From contig QEYB01000282.1 of assembly GCA_017562135.1 (NCBI GenBank), positions 496,001 through 560,000 of the forward strand: 64,000 nt of DNA. Reading direction: 5' to 3'. Both the position numbers and the translations under genes were made by a program. The DNA is from Dipylidium caninum. Its lineage: Eukaryota > Platyhelminthes > Cestoda > Cyclophyllidea > Dipylidiidae. Shown here one piece after another: positions 1-13,605 of the stretch. The notes beneath the pieces are model-generated. The model was not told the origin of the DNA and did not search any database. It worked only from the letters and a program-made list of their open reading frames with translations. Numbering within the stretch: the stretch's first letter is position 1; each line of letters begins with the position of its first letter.

Positions 1-84
1 GAGGGAGACATTGACTGAGACATTGCCTCATGTCTGTACCATTCCGCAAATCTTATCCCGCTTGCTTATACCCGTCTTCGTCAG

Positions 85-3000
85 TCTTAATGCCTCCAAA
101 TTAGGCGACCTTCTTCGAGTGAATCTGCGCTCCAACGCAGACAACAGCCTGCTCTTCTCCGCCCCGGTCCACGCCAGCATTGTGGCAGCGCGACCCAGTC
201 GTCGTCGAGGCGATGAAGAGGCGGGAGAAACAGTCGAGGGGATCGGTGGGGAAAGAACTACGTCAAACAATTCACATGAGGCACGCAAAAACTCCCCCAC
301 GCATGCCTCAGCTGAGGGATCACGTCCCCTGCCAACTCGGTTTTGGTCCAATCCCGAACGAGATGATGCAACTCCTATTGATGGCAGTGACGGTGACGAT
401 GGCGATGATGCTGCCAGCGGCGTTGGCGGTGTTGAGGGTAGCCCCGCAGACGACCAGTTGGATAACAGCAGTGATGCCTCCACATCTGTGGGATCCCCAC
501 GGAAACGTGGCGATGGACGTGGGTGGAATCACCTTTCTGAGCCATTTGACTCTCAACAGGTAAGAACTATTTTGAACTTCTGCATAACATCTGGACACAC
601 AACAAGCCAGTTTCACAGGAAGATTGTCCTTATCGTGGCTTCCACCCGCTGGATGTGTCGATTAACCTAAAACCTTCCTCGACGCAAGCTTTTCTACTTC
701 TAACGAAGTGGATTTCACTCTGACGACGTCTGGTCTGTTGCTAAGGCCCCTCGAATCAACTTATTTTGGGTGATTGGTTAAAACCGAGCATTTTCGCACC
801 CCAAACGAAGAAGGCTTGTCTTTGATTGTATAATTGACTTGAACACCACAACTATTTCTGAAGCGAAAGCCACCAGTACTGAGACGGAAAAGATATGTTG
901 TTTCTTTCAGAAGCCTTCAGTCTACAACCCCAAACTTACCGAGTTATTCGGCTCTCCGGCACTCAAAGACGCCCCGGGCATGCGTTCCACCTCGACCTAC
1001 CAAAGAACTCTTTACCCCGATCCCCTTGAGATGCCAAAAATAGTGGTAAAGGAAAAGGAGGTCTTCGTGGATCGTCCCAACGCAGACAGCAGTCTCAACG
1101 AGGGGATAGTGAAACTGTCCGGGGCTGGCGGAAACCACGAGGAGGTCGGTGACGGTGCCTCCGGTGGCGCAGGTGTAAACCGTCCGGCTTTGGAATTAAT
1201 CATGTACATCCTTCTCGGTCTTTTCATCCTCATTGCGCTTATTTTCGCCGTCAACTGTGGCGCCATGGTGGCGCGCTACCGATGGGAGCATATGAGAGGC
1301 GCCAAGGAGAATCTGCGTCTGCAACAACTCTCCGAGTTGGCCATGAGCAACGCCAACACGGATGCCGGTGGCATTGGCGATTGTTCCAGCAGTTCTACCG
1401 CGGATCTACAGTCCCAAGGCGATCAGATTGATGTCATGGTAAGTAATGCTATTTTCGCTTCATCAATCCAAGGGAAATAGAGCCGTTCTCTCGCCTCACC
1501 CCTTTCCTATTCGCCTATTTTATCCCCAGGATGGCGCAAACGCGAGTGGGAAGGCAACTTTGCACACCAGCTGTATCAACGCATTCGTCAATCTCCGTCG
1601 CAAATTCGGCTTACGCGTAAGTTAATGACACCGATTCACCCCGCCATCCTTCTCAGTGAGGTGTCACTTGCATCCTCTGAACTTCCAGAATGACACAAAT
1701 TGTCTTGGTGTGTCAGGTGCGTTGACACACTGTTCGGGGGGAAGCGAAGCAACTTGTGCTCTCAACGCCCGTTGGGGCTACCTCATGGTGGCCGTGGAGA
1801 CTCTAACGTCGCTATGGTGCATCTTCTTGAGGATTCACTGTGTACTTAACGTGGGTGGTTATCACCTCCGGCTGGCTGTCGCGCATGACTGTTTCTGCCT
1901 TGACTTCTGTCCACAGGACGGTTATCACTTTCCCCGAAGAAGGTCCCCTCCAAACCCCTGTTGTCATAAAACTCGCCTCCCTCCCGGTAATCCTTTCTGG
2001 CGCGAGGCCAATTAATTCCATGTGGCAGTGACCGTAAGGAGATTCACTCGGCGCCAGAAAATGTCCCAAGTGACTTTACACTTAAAATTGAACTCTCAAA
2101 GTGTCGAGAGCCAAACAGCCAACACTTCGATCGTGGCCTAACTATCATGCTACGTTGCGAGGAAGCTGGGAGCCATGGAAGGCGGCACCTCGTGCCTTCC
2201 TCTCGCATTACCGTGCTTTCGCAAGCCAAATTATCAGTGCAGGTCAAAAGTCCGCGGGAGGAATGAATAGTCGGGGCGAGGGACGGATGCCTATTTTTGG
2301 CCACTCTTTCCCTTCCCCTTCCCCAATCCACATCCACACCAACTCATTTGAAATGCATCAAGGAGACTTGCGGCACGATTTTAAACTTGCCTTACTGATC
2401 TGCAGTGGCGATAGTTTGTTTCACCAATGCGACTCCCTTGAAAATGTCGACTCTTAATGCATTATTTTCTGTAAGCTGACTTAGTGACGTGGTAATGAGT
2501 TATGCTTACCTTTCACAGCATTTTCCTCTTTACGACCGAGGCTTTAGTCAACCTTCTGCTCTTTGATCTCACCTTGCCTCCTCTAACGACTTGTAATTTG
2601 TCATTTTGGTGAGCAAAAAGGTAAAAAACCTATGCTTCGGGTCTTCCTCAACCGTCACCTGTTTCTAAGTGATTCACCGCGAGAAGCACCGCTGGCCTGA
2701 GATTTTTCTAAAACAACAATTAGGACGGCGTCATCTTTTGCCCTCACACTTTCTTCTAGTGCTGTGCGAAGGCTGCTTGAAAGGTGTCCACGCCAGCGGG
2801 GAAGTTGGGTTTAGCATTGGAAGTTACAAAGAAAAGTTTGAACTACACCAGGAGAATGATGAGGAGAGAGGAGGGTAGGCGACTTCCTGAGGGGCGCTGC
2901 GCCCGAAGATTCCGTGTCGTCAGGGGGTGTCTGAGACGGGACGCCTTATACTTCCACCTTACCGCAGTCTGTAGAACGTTCTTGTCTCATGCATGTCATA

Positions 3001-6000
3001 ACCGAGGCGTGAGACTCTCCAACTCAGAATTTTCATAACATCTATCCCTAATCGAGCGAAGCGCGAGGTTAGGAATGAAATTGCACCGACTAAGGGGCTT
3101 ATCAGCACAAGATTTTGCTTGAATGTTGTCAACTGGGGTCTACTACAGGCACAACCTATATGTCAATTGTTTCTCGTGTGGCAGTTAGCCGCGGTTATGG
3201 GATAAGGAAAAAAACGCGTCCCGCTCACCGATTATGCTCTAAACCTTCGCTCTTGGGCGCAGTTGCCAGGCCCTTCCGGTAGGTGGATTGTAATTTACGG
3301 GTTCCGGATCCCGATTTATGAACGACCCTGGACAGGCTTGGGGCTCGGAGCGGAGGACGCCTAAGGGACGCGTCAGGTGCGCCACAGAATGAAATCCTTC
3401 TTCACCTTCGTGTGAAGCGTCCTTCTTCTCGAACTTCAATCGAGTCTTCTCGAGGCGGATTTACCGTTGGAAATAATAGTGTCGGCCTGTCTGGGTAGTG
3501 CTCGCGGCAGATTTCTCGCGATTGTCTTCCTATCAGTCGAAGAAGGGCGGACTCCTTATTTCGCATTCTGTTGTACGTCCTCACTACCGATAGTTATGCC
3601 AACTTCAAAGATTCGGATCCGGAAGGATAATGATGAAGATCGCGGCCAAATTATACTGGCGTTGATTGATCTCCTGCTATACGTGCTTAGTAGACGTGTC
3701 GGCATTAATAGGGTCGGTGGCAAACTTGGTGAAAGAATTTGCCATTTTGGCTCTGGGGCGCATCCTTGATGGAAAGAAAAATGTGGTCATCTGCGTAAAA
3801 TGCTATCGACACACGCACATACAGATACATTAACATTAGGTGATTGAGGTCATGGGAAATGGATATGAGTTAAGTAATTTTCAGGAGTACACTACTCATT
3901 TATCAGTAACATTGGAGTTCTGCAAAGGATAAGGGTGGTTTCCCAACCTCACCTCTTTTTTGATATTGCAGAGCTCGTCCCAACAGCGCATGAATCGTGA
4001 CAGCGATTGGATATGGTTGGGTCGAGATGCTCTGGCCGAAAGTCAACACGAAAATTGTCGCAACAGTGGAAATGGACTTCGTGTGGCCACAGCGACTACC
4101 TCCGTCGATTTATCTAAGCATCCGAGTCTCTCTAGAACCCCCATTACACCTACCGTACCTCTTTCCTCCTCTTCTTCTGTCTCCGAAACCATCAACAATA
4201 ACAATGCTTCACCTCTGGTCGTCTCGTCAAATGTGCAGCAAAAGTTGTCGCCCGTCAATGGCTATCATTGCAGTAGTCCACTAGTACCAAAGGCGCATAA
4301 AAACTCGCTTCCCACCTGTGCTACGTGTCATTATGAGGTAGGTCGACTGGACTACCTTGTTCTACTAAGCTACAACCGTTATGAACGACCAGTTCTGGTG
4401 ACCTCTTATTGGAAGTCTGGAGCCGTGCAACAGAATCGACGCTGGTCCCTCCCGCCTCGTCGGAGATGCACTGTCGTTAAAGAAGTAAAAACTAGTGTAG
4501 CTTCAGTGGTGACTCATGGGGCGGCGGGATAGAGTCCGAGACTCAAAAATAAGATCTGGGAAGTTGGAGTTCTACGTTTAGGATCTAGGAATTTATTGCT
4601 ACTAGTTAATGGTTAGTAGACGTTTATTGATAGGGCGAAATGGCGAGATATACAGGGACCCATACACTATGTTACGATATGTCTACCAGGCACAGAAAAA
4701 CGCATTGAAATGAACCAGTAAAGGTACATTGGATCTGCCAACTATGTAAATTGATCTTTTGTACACGCAAGACAATTTTTTCTTTTTAAGGGTGAAGAAT
4801 GCAGTATCCGTATTTTAACCAATACAGTGGAGCCGAAAAAATCAGAAACATCCACACCACGACGTGGTGTTCAGAGCAGCGTGAACCCTGGTCAACGGCT
4901 CAACTTAAACCTCACGGGTTCATACCAAGGCGACCAGGCTAGTCAAGGCCATTGCCACCACAGAAACCATCTGTCAGGACAGCACTACTACAATCATCCG
5001 CTCTTTGACCAACGCCGCCGTTCCGTATTCGTTTTTGGCCAGTCTCTAATCCTTGACAACCAAAATCCCGAATGGAAATTCTCAGCAGACTGCGGGTTTG
5101 GCCACCATTACATTCAGAATCAGCGATGCTACTGCAGCCGAGAATTCTCGTCGCCTTGGAAGTACCGAGAGCCTCCTCACCCGTCTGAAAAGCCGGGGGA
5201 GGGGGAAGACGAGGAGAGGGCGTTGATGCCGACGATGTTGAACTGTTGAGGGCTACCAGACCCTGCCCAGCCACATTCCAGCCTGGCAGGATGGCGGTGA
5301 GTATGGTACGCCGCCCTGTCCGCCCGTACGGACTTCGTCGAAAATGAAACCACAGCCATTACCACCGCTTTTCGTCTCTTACTATGGCGAACAGAATCAC
5401 TCGCCTACGACGCCGCGGCCTACTAGTTTCCCGAATGTGAGCTCCCCCTACTCCACGGTCATCTGTGTTTTTAACTGATCGCTTTTTTTGAAATAACTGC
5501 AAGGGGTCTAGGTGTGCCAGTTTGATTGTTGATGTTCTTTTAAACAAATCGAGTCATCATAGTTTGGTTCGGATTACCGAGAGTACGTGCCGAAGAGAAA
5601 AAGAAATCCCTGTAAATAGTTTTGAAACTAAGTTGCTAAAAGTGTTACATTTAGTTTAATACCACTGTCACTTCAACCAATTTCGTGCTTGCTATGGAAT
5701 ATAAGGCGAAAACTACAATATACAAACAGAATTTAAAATGTGGTAAACTCGGATTTTTCTGCCTCAAGTTAATCCCTCAAAAACTTAATTGATTGAATAG
5801 CACGATGAGACATATGACAGAAGGATTTTAATCAAATTGGAGAAGATTAGGTGATACGTGAATTACCACGGTCTTCTGTCTATTCCATTGTTACTAGAAA
5901 AGTGTACTTCAACCGGAGTCGCTTATGGCTACCTCAGTGAACAACGAAGTCTACTCCCTTCTTGCCGGCAGCGACGAAGCCATTAACAGCAACGACGATA

Positions 6001-6296
6001 ACGATGGCACTCTTAAAAGGCAACCCTCCGCCCACTCATTCTGTCCTACCCAAAACCCCATCCCCACATCCAGTACAGATCTACCTCGTCCAACACGCAG
6101 CTGCAGCCGAATTGGCGCCAATGATCAGGCTACAGTGACAACAGCAACACCAGGAAGCCGTCGGAACTCCACTCGTGACCCTCTGGAAAGTCAATCACTT
6201 TCACTTTATCGCCCTCGCGACGCCTACGCTAACTGCGGACCAACTCCGGTTACCCCCACAGACCTTCGTTCGCCCACATCCGATTCAAACCAGTGA
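85..6296 (+). CDS. TMEM132: TMEM132 family transmembrane protein, 3' part (N-terminus lies outside the window)
   Basis: TMEM132 proteins are single-pass, cadherin/Ig-like ectodomain proteins linked to cell adhesion and actin. Modelled exons, all phase 0: 85-559 (acidic, Gly/Asp/Ser-rich juxtamembrane stretch), 911-1438, 1530-1616, 3972-4337, 4791-about 5190, 5898-6296. The second exon has the membrane helix (LELIMYILLGLFILIALIF) followed by NCGAMVARYRW, the usual family topology with a cytoplasmic tail. The fourth holds DSDWIWLG, matching the vertebrate TMEM132 tail motif HDWVWLG; this pair identifies the family. The tail is Ser/Thr/Asn-rich and disordered. The reading frame near 5180-5296 is unresolved: frame 0 stops at 5249, whereas a strong donor at 5297 is phase-compatible with the last exon only in another frame. 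The final exon is therefore less certain than the TM exon. Confidence 0.8.
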
Positions 6297-7360
6297 GATG
6301 AGAAGAAAGAATCCCTCCTCTGATATGCTCCTGTGATAAAGCGTCAACGTGCGCTACGCCTCTTGCCTATAGCCGCTAATCGCTCGACGTTACCTATCTG
6401 CCCTTTCCCTCGTGATGAGAATCGAGAAAAGGATACTATGGAAGTTACTACTATTAAATGCATTTCCTTAACACTTTCTCCCTCTGGCATGTCTTCCCTT
6501 GTGTGCGTGAATGATGACTTTGCCTGTGCTACCCTTCCTTAGCCTATTTCACGTTGCCTCTTCCCTCCTTAAACGGTTAAATCGCGGTTTGAGCATGAAA
6601 GGGGAGAGAGAGCGGAGAGCAGCGCGTTTACTGGGGGTTGAGTGCCGGACAAAATGACATACATACACACTCGTTTGTACACACCTCTATTAATGTAGTC
6701 CGGATTTGTGTTTTCCTTATTTTAGTTCGTAAAGTGTGATCACAATAATAATGTGCTTGTAACAGTGTTGCCTGTCACTCGGGTTGGAGAAAAGTGAGAC
6801 GCGCCGTAGGGTAATTATTATATTGTCATAATGCACGTATGCGGGGTAACTGAGCGGTTGCTCGTACAAGGGCTTAGCAATGTCGTCATTTGCAAATAGG
6901 GCATACCATATTATTGGGATCTAAAGTTAGTGAATAGGCATTTTAAGCTGTACGTCCTTTCTCATGCGAAACCATTAGCATTTCACTGGTGCTTGAAGGG
7001 GAAAGCCAGGTAGTTTTAAATGTCCACAACTTGTTGTAAGTTTCACCTATGTTTACTATATTACTTGCATATTTAAACTTGTATTTTCGACCTCTGGAGG
7101 TCTCGTAAAACTTATATAGCGTTGACAAATAACGTCCCTCTTTAAAAATCAGAAGCCCAAGCGGATTACAACAGACTATCGCACATATGCCAAAGCCTAT
7201 AAAATATTACATATAAAATAAGCTGAAAATTCGCCGTTATCATTGCAATACCAATCCTGGCGACAATTTCAAGTTTGTGCGTTAGTTTAAATAACGCAAT
7301 GAATGTATGGAGGACGTCAGAGCCTACCCCGCACAATTTTTGCGTGTGTAAAGGACGCCA
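6297..7360. other. Intergenic or 3' UTR region after TMEM132
   Basis: No convincing exon. It contains a purine-rich GAGAGAG stretch near 6603-6620 and AT-rich sequence. The short open frames have no splice context and no recognisable family. Confidence 0.5.
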
Positions 7361-8147
7361 ATGCACGGGTTTTGCGGTGGGTTTTTAACGCGAGTTCGAT
7401 TAGTCCTGGATTTGATTTTGGGCCGTGGCTTACCTGGTAAAAACTAAGCTATAAGGATTACCAAATTGGCTTAGAGTTTTCCTTTGTCGGCACATCAGTT
7501 ACACCCATAACTCTTAAACTGGCGGATATTTGGGACCTTTGGAACGATCACATTTATTTCGCAACTCCGAAGAAGAGACATTCTATTGAGAGGCGGAGAG
7601 CAAGAAAATTTCTTTCTTGTTTGTCGCTTTCGTTTGCTCTAACGTTGTGTTAGTTACGATGGACAGATACAAACTTCGGAAGGATTTGGTAACTTGTCAG
7701 CATTGTGGCAGCTGGCACCCTCAGGCGTCGATCTGCGGTAAGCCTGAAGACGATGAATCTTCGCTTGCGCTTCCTTTGTGGGGCCTTACTTATTCATGTT
7801 TTTGAATTGAACCGCTTTGTCGCAAAAAAATCCGAAATTGGTGTTAAATTTGCACATCTTGCAAAGTATAATTTCGTTGTTTCATGTTTGCGTCACTTAT
7901 TGTTTGATATGTTGTTTTTAAACGGCTAGTTCGCTGCTACGATGAAGTGAGGAGAGAGACGAATGCTCTTCGTGACAGCTTGAAACTAATTCGTAACGGG
8001 CTACCATATGATAGGGAGACGAAGTTTCTCTACGACCAGGAAATTTCCGGCGACCAGAGTGTATTTGCTCATCGTGTTGAGCGAAAACGACCCTCCTGGT
8101 TTCCTCCTGATCTTCTTAGACTTCCATCAACTGATCCATCTAAGTAG
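7361..8147 (+). CDS. MRPL32: Mitochondrial large-subunit ribosomal protein bL32m (complete, 4 exons)
   Basis: Structural protein of the mitochondrial 60S-like subunit; in other animals it is imported and cleaved before assembly. Exons 7361-7436, 7475-7618, 7654-7737 and 7930-8147 join in phase to give 173 residues, close to the human length (188). The start is the first ATG of a basic, hydrophobic N-terminus (MHGFCGGFLTRVRLVLDLIL), consistent with a mitochondrial presequence. The mature-like segment FATPKKRHSIERRRARKF is followed by a zinc ribbon with CQHC and CVRC pairs. The second pair is split by the last intron: G plus TT restores a codon that the unspliced frame lacks. The family C-terminal motif ERKRPSWF is present. 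Introns are 38, 35 and 192 nt. A weak ATTAAA lies about 85 nt after the stop. Confidence 0.93.
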
Positions 8148-11100
8148 ACGTCTTTTTTTTACCGTTGTGTACAATAAGCTTTTGCTATACCATTGCAAAT
8201 TATGATTGTTGGATCGCTCATTCATTTTCATTAAAGGGGAAATTTATGAGTTTGAGTGACTATTCTTGCGTATTAAACTCTACTTTGTGTTATTAAAAGA
8301 CATGGAGCATAATTTTGGTGGATGTGGATATTTTCTTTCATTTTCTCCTAGTTCTTGGAAGTCGCTTTCTATCAGTTCAGGTGTTTGCACGCACATTCAA
8401 TCCAATTTATGATATCTTCTCTAACTTTGGATTTTGACGCGCCTTACTTTGGCCTTAGATTGTCTGCAGCTGTCAAAAATTTGTCGTTGATGTACTTCGC
8501 GGCGTTCGAATTTCTTTTCTCGTGACTTTTACGTGGTAAAAATAATTTCTACTATTGAATATGAGTACACATGGAGCCGCATCAAACCATCGCGGCCTTA
8601 TTTAAAGAAATGTTTTACTGGTCTTCCTTTTCACGCAATCAGGTCTCGTATGTTTGTGGAATCCCAAAGGATACTTTTAGCTACCTTCTCTTAAGGTTAG
8701 TGTGTCGCATTAAAGGCAATTTTAAGTCCCAGGGTGTCTGTTTAACGTTCAACCTGTGATTACCCGTCTTGATCTAAGATCGACCCACTCTTTGTCCAGT
8801 TATAGATATATTCTACGACCCAAGAAGGCTGATATCACTTGTTTATAACAAATCATACGGTGTATAAATTATGCAGGTGTCGATTTATGCACAATGGATA
8901 CAGATTAATCCTTCTCATGAGCATGAAACATGGACAAAATGGTTATTCCGTGAATAATGCATGCTAGCACCCTGCAGCGCGTCTTTCTATCTTTGTGAAC
9001 TTAGCAACAGCGTCATTCCTAGATTGTTACGCTATGGCAATTCTAGCAGCTGCCCACGCCAAGCATCTCCACCACCATTCAGCGGCGGGGTGTTGAATCT
9101 CAATATTTTTTCCATCGCGACCTCTGTTTCTGTCCTCCCAAGCAATTTTGCCAGGCAACATAGTCTTGGTAGGTGTTAAAATGAACTTGAATGATCAACA
9201 AGTAGTAATTTGTTCATTAAAAGGTAGTGCTGGAGGAAGGGATTCATTTGTCCTCCTAGGACCACTCTAATTCCCTCTGACAGGAGAATATTAGGAAAGT
9301 CTATTATATTCACTTAAATTCCATTGATGAATCGTTCAGGTAGAGGAGAGGCATGTACCATACAAAGAGAATGTTTCACTTTACAGTAATCCTGCCGAAA
9401 GAGGGGGATTTGATTTATTGAGTCAAACGTTTCACCTGCATTCGCCTTCCCGGGCAAATCGCCTCCTTACTCGTGAGAATGAATCACTTCATAACCCTCC
9501 TTCCCTCTATTCACTTCGGAATAGGCTCTTCGACAAGGCGTTTTTGGACTGACGCATGGATCAGGAAGCAAAGTCAACCGTCCGTGTTTTAATTAGGAGA
9601 AAGGGGTGCAAGGTCGCGGAAGTCAGAAATGAGGGAAATTTAGTGGAATTAACAATTCTTCCTCCTTTCCAACTCGCTTCCATTTGAGTCATGGAGTCGA
9701 CGCGTTGATAAAAATTTCATTGATCCATAAAAATGAAATTCTGTTGGGGAGACAACAGGACATCCGTTTAGGGGAACACAATTGTCGGAGACATGATCAT
9801 TAGACCTGCATAGCTTAAAACTAGGTGACCAGGGATGTTCACCTTGCTATCTCTCTTTTCTTACGGAAATCTCCTCCTATTTTCTCTTTGCCGTCTTGGG
9901 GTTATTTAAAAAGACGTATATTTGGCCTTGCAAAACTGGTGGAATACACTTCATCCGCAGCTGTCTTATATATTTGATAAAATTTAGCCTCATTCGAGTT
10001 TGATATGAGCGAAGAAGGCGAAACGAAGTTGTAATAAGAAGGAAATTTAAAAAATGCATTTCTTGGAAAGCTGTGTCGTTAATCCGCCTACTTAGTTATT
10101 CACTTTGCGGAACCGTGTCATCCCCTGGACACCAATAAAATAGTGGCTGTCCAATCGGCGACATGTCGGGTAAATATTACGTTCAAAAGTGCAATTGTGG
10201 TTGCAACTCAGCCTAGGCATACCCGTGAGGATATGAAAAATTTACTTGATGGTAACAATTACTCATGCGTGATTACCCCCCGTCTCCGTCGCCCCCGCTT
10301 CCTCGAGTCTGGAAAACCTTCACGGGTGCTAGTCTTTTTGGTTTCGGGAATTCATGATAGGCTGGGTTTAAACCCCTAAACTAAACAGCTAAACTATACT
10401 TCGATGGTAGCCTCCAATTCTCTGCCCCCAGACTCAGTGCTTTGTTGGTTTATGTTTGTGAGGTATACGTGAACCTGGGAAACAGCTAGAGGAGAAGAGG
10501 TTGAGGAAGGGGGATGTAACTCTGATGTTTCAGAATGTCATTACACACAATAATTATTTCCACGTTATAATAAATGCAAACTTGTCAGTAAACATCCGAA
10601 TTTTCATTCACATTGAAATGTGTCATCTAAAGCATCATTCGTAGTCGAGCAGTCAGGCCGGACTGATGGATGGGAAGTTGTCGGGCGGGAGAGGAGAGAG
10701 GGACGGTGGGGGGGGGGGGAGGAAGGGGGGGACGGGCTGGAGTGATTTCCGTCAGTGGCAGATTGTTACTAGGCTTTGGCCATATTTGAGTGCTTCTCAA
10801 TCAAATCCAAGCCACTATTAATCAACGCTAATCAGACGTATTTTTATGTGGTTGACACTAGGTATTGCAAACTCACCTCTTGGCGCCTAAATCATGGGAC
10901 ACTTGACGCATGCAGAGGTCGTTTAATTCTGATTTCTTATGTGTTTTCCACATATTTCCGATTCGGAGGATTGACTACAGATAAAGGCGCCCCAAAAATT
11001 CACTCAAACAAAGCTCCTGTGTTTTTTAATGCAATTGTTGTTAGAGTTTTATCCAGTCCCACCACTAACGATGAAATCAAATATGTATTAAAAGTTGGTC

Positions 11101-13320
11101 AAATGTGATCCTGGAGATCCAGTCAGCCAGTCGGCTGGCCACGACCATGTTTTGATTTGGAATGTTTGAAAAAAGGACCAGGCATTTTGAGAGCATGCAA
11201 GGTAAGTTTAAACCAGGCAAAATCTTAACGAATTAATGAAGGTGCAAAACATCCGCCGTGTCTCTTTCCTATACCCACATTTTCAAACACAGGAAGGATG
11301 GGGAGTGGGGGTGGTAGGGAAATTCCACCAAGAGGGAACAAATTAAATTAGGAATTTTAATTACTTTTAAGTAGATGTGTCAGGCATTATGATGAGACAC
11401 AGAAGAATATGGGAGTAGTTGGTGAGAAAGCTTAACCGGGAAAGGAAAGGCATTCTGCAAAGAGTTCTAAGGCATAGCGGAATGAAATGAAGAAGAATTG
11501 CTGATCAGTTACAAGATAAACCAGTATCCTGTTATTCCTTGTTTAATTTTCCACTCCATTCATCTAGACATACCAACGAGTGGATATTGTAATCAGGTAA
11601 TTTCTAATTTACTGAAATTAACCACTGGCAGAATTTTGGTTTAAGAAAATATTATAGTGCGCAAATGTACATTACCACGACGGGAAAATTTATAAGCTAC
11701 GGGCCTCATAAATGATGGTAAATTTCTTCTCATCACATAAGTAATGATAAACACGAATTTGGAGGGGAAAAATTATCGACACGTAATAGGGACACTTTCC
11801 TTTTCTGTTTGAAATAAGGGAGTTGTGAAGATTCCACCTTGTAAAGTATGACCTCGCAAATAAACTGCCGCAGCAATTGTTATAAAATGCATCCAAGAGT
11901 TACTTTACGGTTATGAAGGGCATAGCGAATGCACCGCTGCCACTAAGTCAAAAACGGCTCGTCTTTCATTACCACATGAACCCATAGTTAGTAGAGTACT
12001 TTAAACAAAGTTGCATTGACCATTTGGGGGGAAAGTTGGAGAACTATATACGGGGATGGTTGAGCAGAACAGAGTAGAACATAGCCCTCGATTTAATTTA
12101 CTTTACACTGATTTTTCTCAAGAATTTAGCCCACGTAAGTCCATCATCAAGCAGCAGGTTTTCGTTTGCATCTCCCAGAGTAAAGTATAATTTATCGAAT
12201 TCCATTGTCAGACGGCAGAACTGGGGAACCCGAATAGTGTAGTGGCGCCACAGGAAGTCACATTTGATAACCCCAAAAGAGGTGTGAAAATATTATAGGG
12301 TTTTTCGTGTACCCTTCAAACTTTCTCCCTCATGCCGATCGCAAACTCAACTTCATCTCACCTCTTTACATCGATATTTATCAAATTTTTATCTGAACGA
12401 TACGAGTTAAATGGACTCGCATGTTTCGGGAAAATTTAAGTCATCTATGTTATTTGAAGAATCAGCTGTTACTCAAGGGCTTCATCTAGTCTCTGTAAAA
12501 TTAACAAAATCGATATAAGTGGCAGGTTATGTAATCCCATAAAGCCCCCCAATGGGAAGAGAAATTCAAATCTCTCTGAAATATATCCTTATTATTAACA
12601 TATATGCAACGGATTACGTTTATCTGAATGGGAGGCACAGCATTATTCTTACTTTAAACTGAGAGGGCTAACCAAAGGGTGGGAAGAAACATGGAACCAA
12701 CAGTGGAGTTATAGGTTAACATTGGATCCCTCTCATCCTCGAAGGAAAGTGTAAATTCGTTTCCGCAGGAATTTTTCTAAGATTCAAAAAGAGACACAAT
12801 CGCAGATTAGATATTATTCGGTCATACTCAACATTCTCTAATCTGATAATAATGGCTAAGTTAAAATGCCTACCCGGTATATTCATATCGACAACATCTT
12901 TCTTGAGTGCCTTCAATGCAAAGAAAAATTGGTTTATTTCACAACAAGGCATCATTTATGGATGTCAAAGTGAACCATATATGCAGCTTAAAGTATTCAT
13001 GGACATGCCATCAGAATGATTGTAAGGTTTTCCGGTTGTAAAATTTGCAACACTTAAGTCTTTTGCAATGTAACCACCACTTTTCGTCCTGCCCTTGGGG
13101 TTTATAATCGCAAAGGCGTATTTGAGGATTTTGATTAGCCCTAAACAATTTCCGCTTTATGTCTTTTCCGTGAGGTATCCCATTTTGATTAAACCGAGAG
13201 GATATTACCCTTTGAGACTAAAAGTGTCTTCGTTCAATAGTGACTCCATTACAAGATCGTCACGCTTCTTGAAATCAAAGTGCTCTCTAGGTGAAATGGC
13301 TGTCCCATAAAATGCTGCTT
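8148..13320. other. Gene-poor intergenic region
   Basis: I see no supported gene here. Open frames such as those near 8571-8759, 10143-10379 and 12716-12955 lack family resemblance. A G-rich tract lies at 10680-10738. ATATCCTTA occurs near 12583 but has no exon context. Confidence 0.45.
10680..10738 (+). repeat. G-rich low-complexity tract
   Basis: Several guanine runs, including one of twelve or so followed by GGAGGAAGGGGGGG, lie within 60 nt. The spacing would permit a G-quadruplex on the + strand. No gene is adjacent, so a role is not shown. Confidence 0.7.
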
Positions 13321-13605
13321 TTAGACAATTCTTGGATAAAAATCTAATCCTTTCTCAAGAAAAGAGGTGCCTACGTAATAGACGTTCTTAATAGAGTCCA
13401 TGAAAATGCGACGTTGATCTCGCGAAAGTGTGGCCATAGCGGCAAATAAATGCTTCACGAATTCCTCATTCTCCGCTGTTTCCACATCTTGAGCTTCAAT
13501 GTCACCCCAAGTGCTGTCAGTTGCACGAGATTTAACGCCGACCACGCCGAAGTATGCCAGTATAAACACGTAAAGGAGGAAATTCATCTGTTGAGGAAGC
13601 CCCAT
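13321..13605 (-). CDS. Small putative secreted protein, unrecognised
   Basis: A single open frame of 94 codons. The second Met (at 13587) begins a good signal peptide, MNFLLYVFILAYFGVVGVKS, so the true start may be there rather than at 13605; AACAG directly precedes that ATG. The mature part is short, acidic at first (WGDIEAQDVETAENEEF) and then amphipathic (FVKHLFAAMATLSRDQRRIF). There are no cysteines and no internal dibasic pattern typical of a neuropeptide precursor. A pyrimidine stretch ending in TATAG lies just upstream and could be a cis- or trans-splice acceptor. Tapeworms encode many small secreted helical antigens, but I see no clear match to the antigen B/8 kDa family. A GTAGGC donor inside the frame could shorten the exon. 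Confidence 0.4.
   Translation of the reverse strand: MGLPQQMNFLLYVFILAYFGVVGVKSRATDSTWGDIEAQDVETAENEEFVKHLFAAMATLSRDQRRIFMDSIKNVYYVGTSFLEKGLDFYPRIV

Noticed and set aside
320..616. Minus-strand and shifted open frames over the first TMEM132 exon
   Set aside because: They overlap an exon whose + frame ends at a good donor in phase with the TM exon; no family match.
12580..12592. ATATCCTTA-like U12 donor motif (also near 26745)
   Set aside because: No flanking exon or branch-site context; chance in AT-rich DNA.
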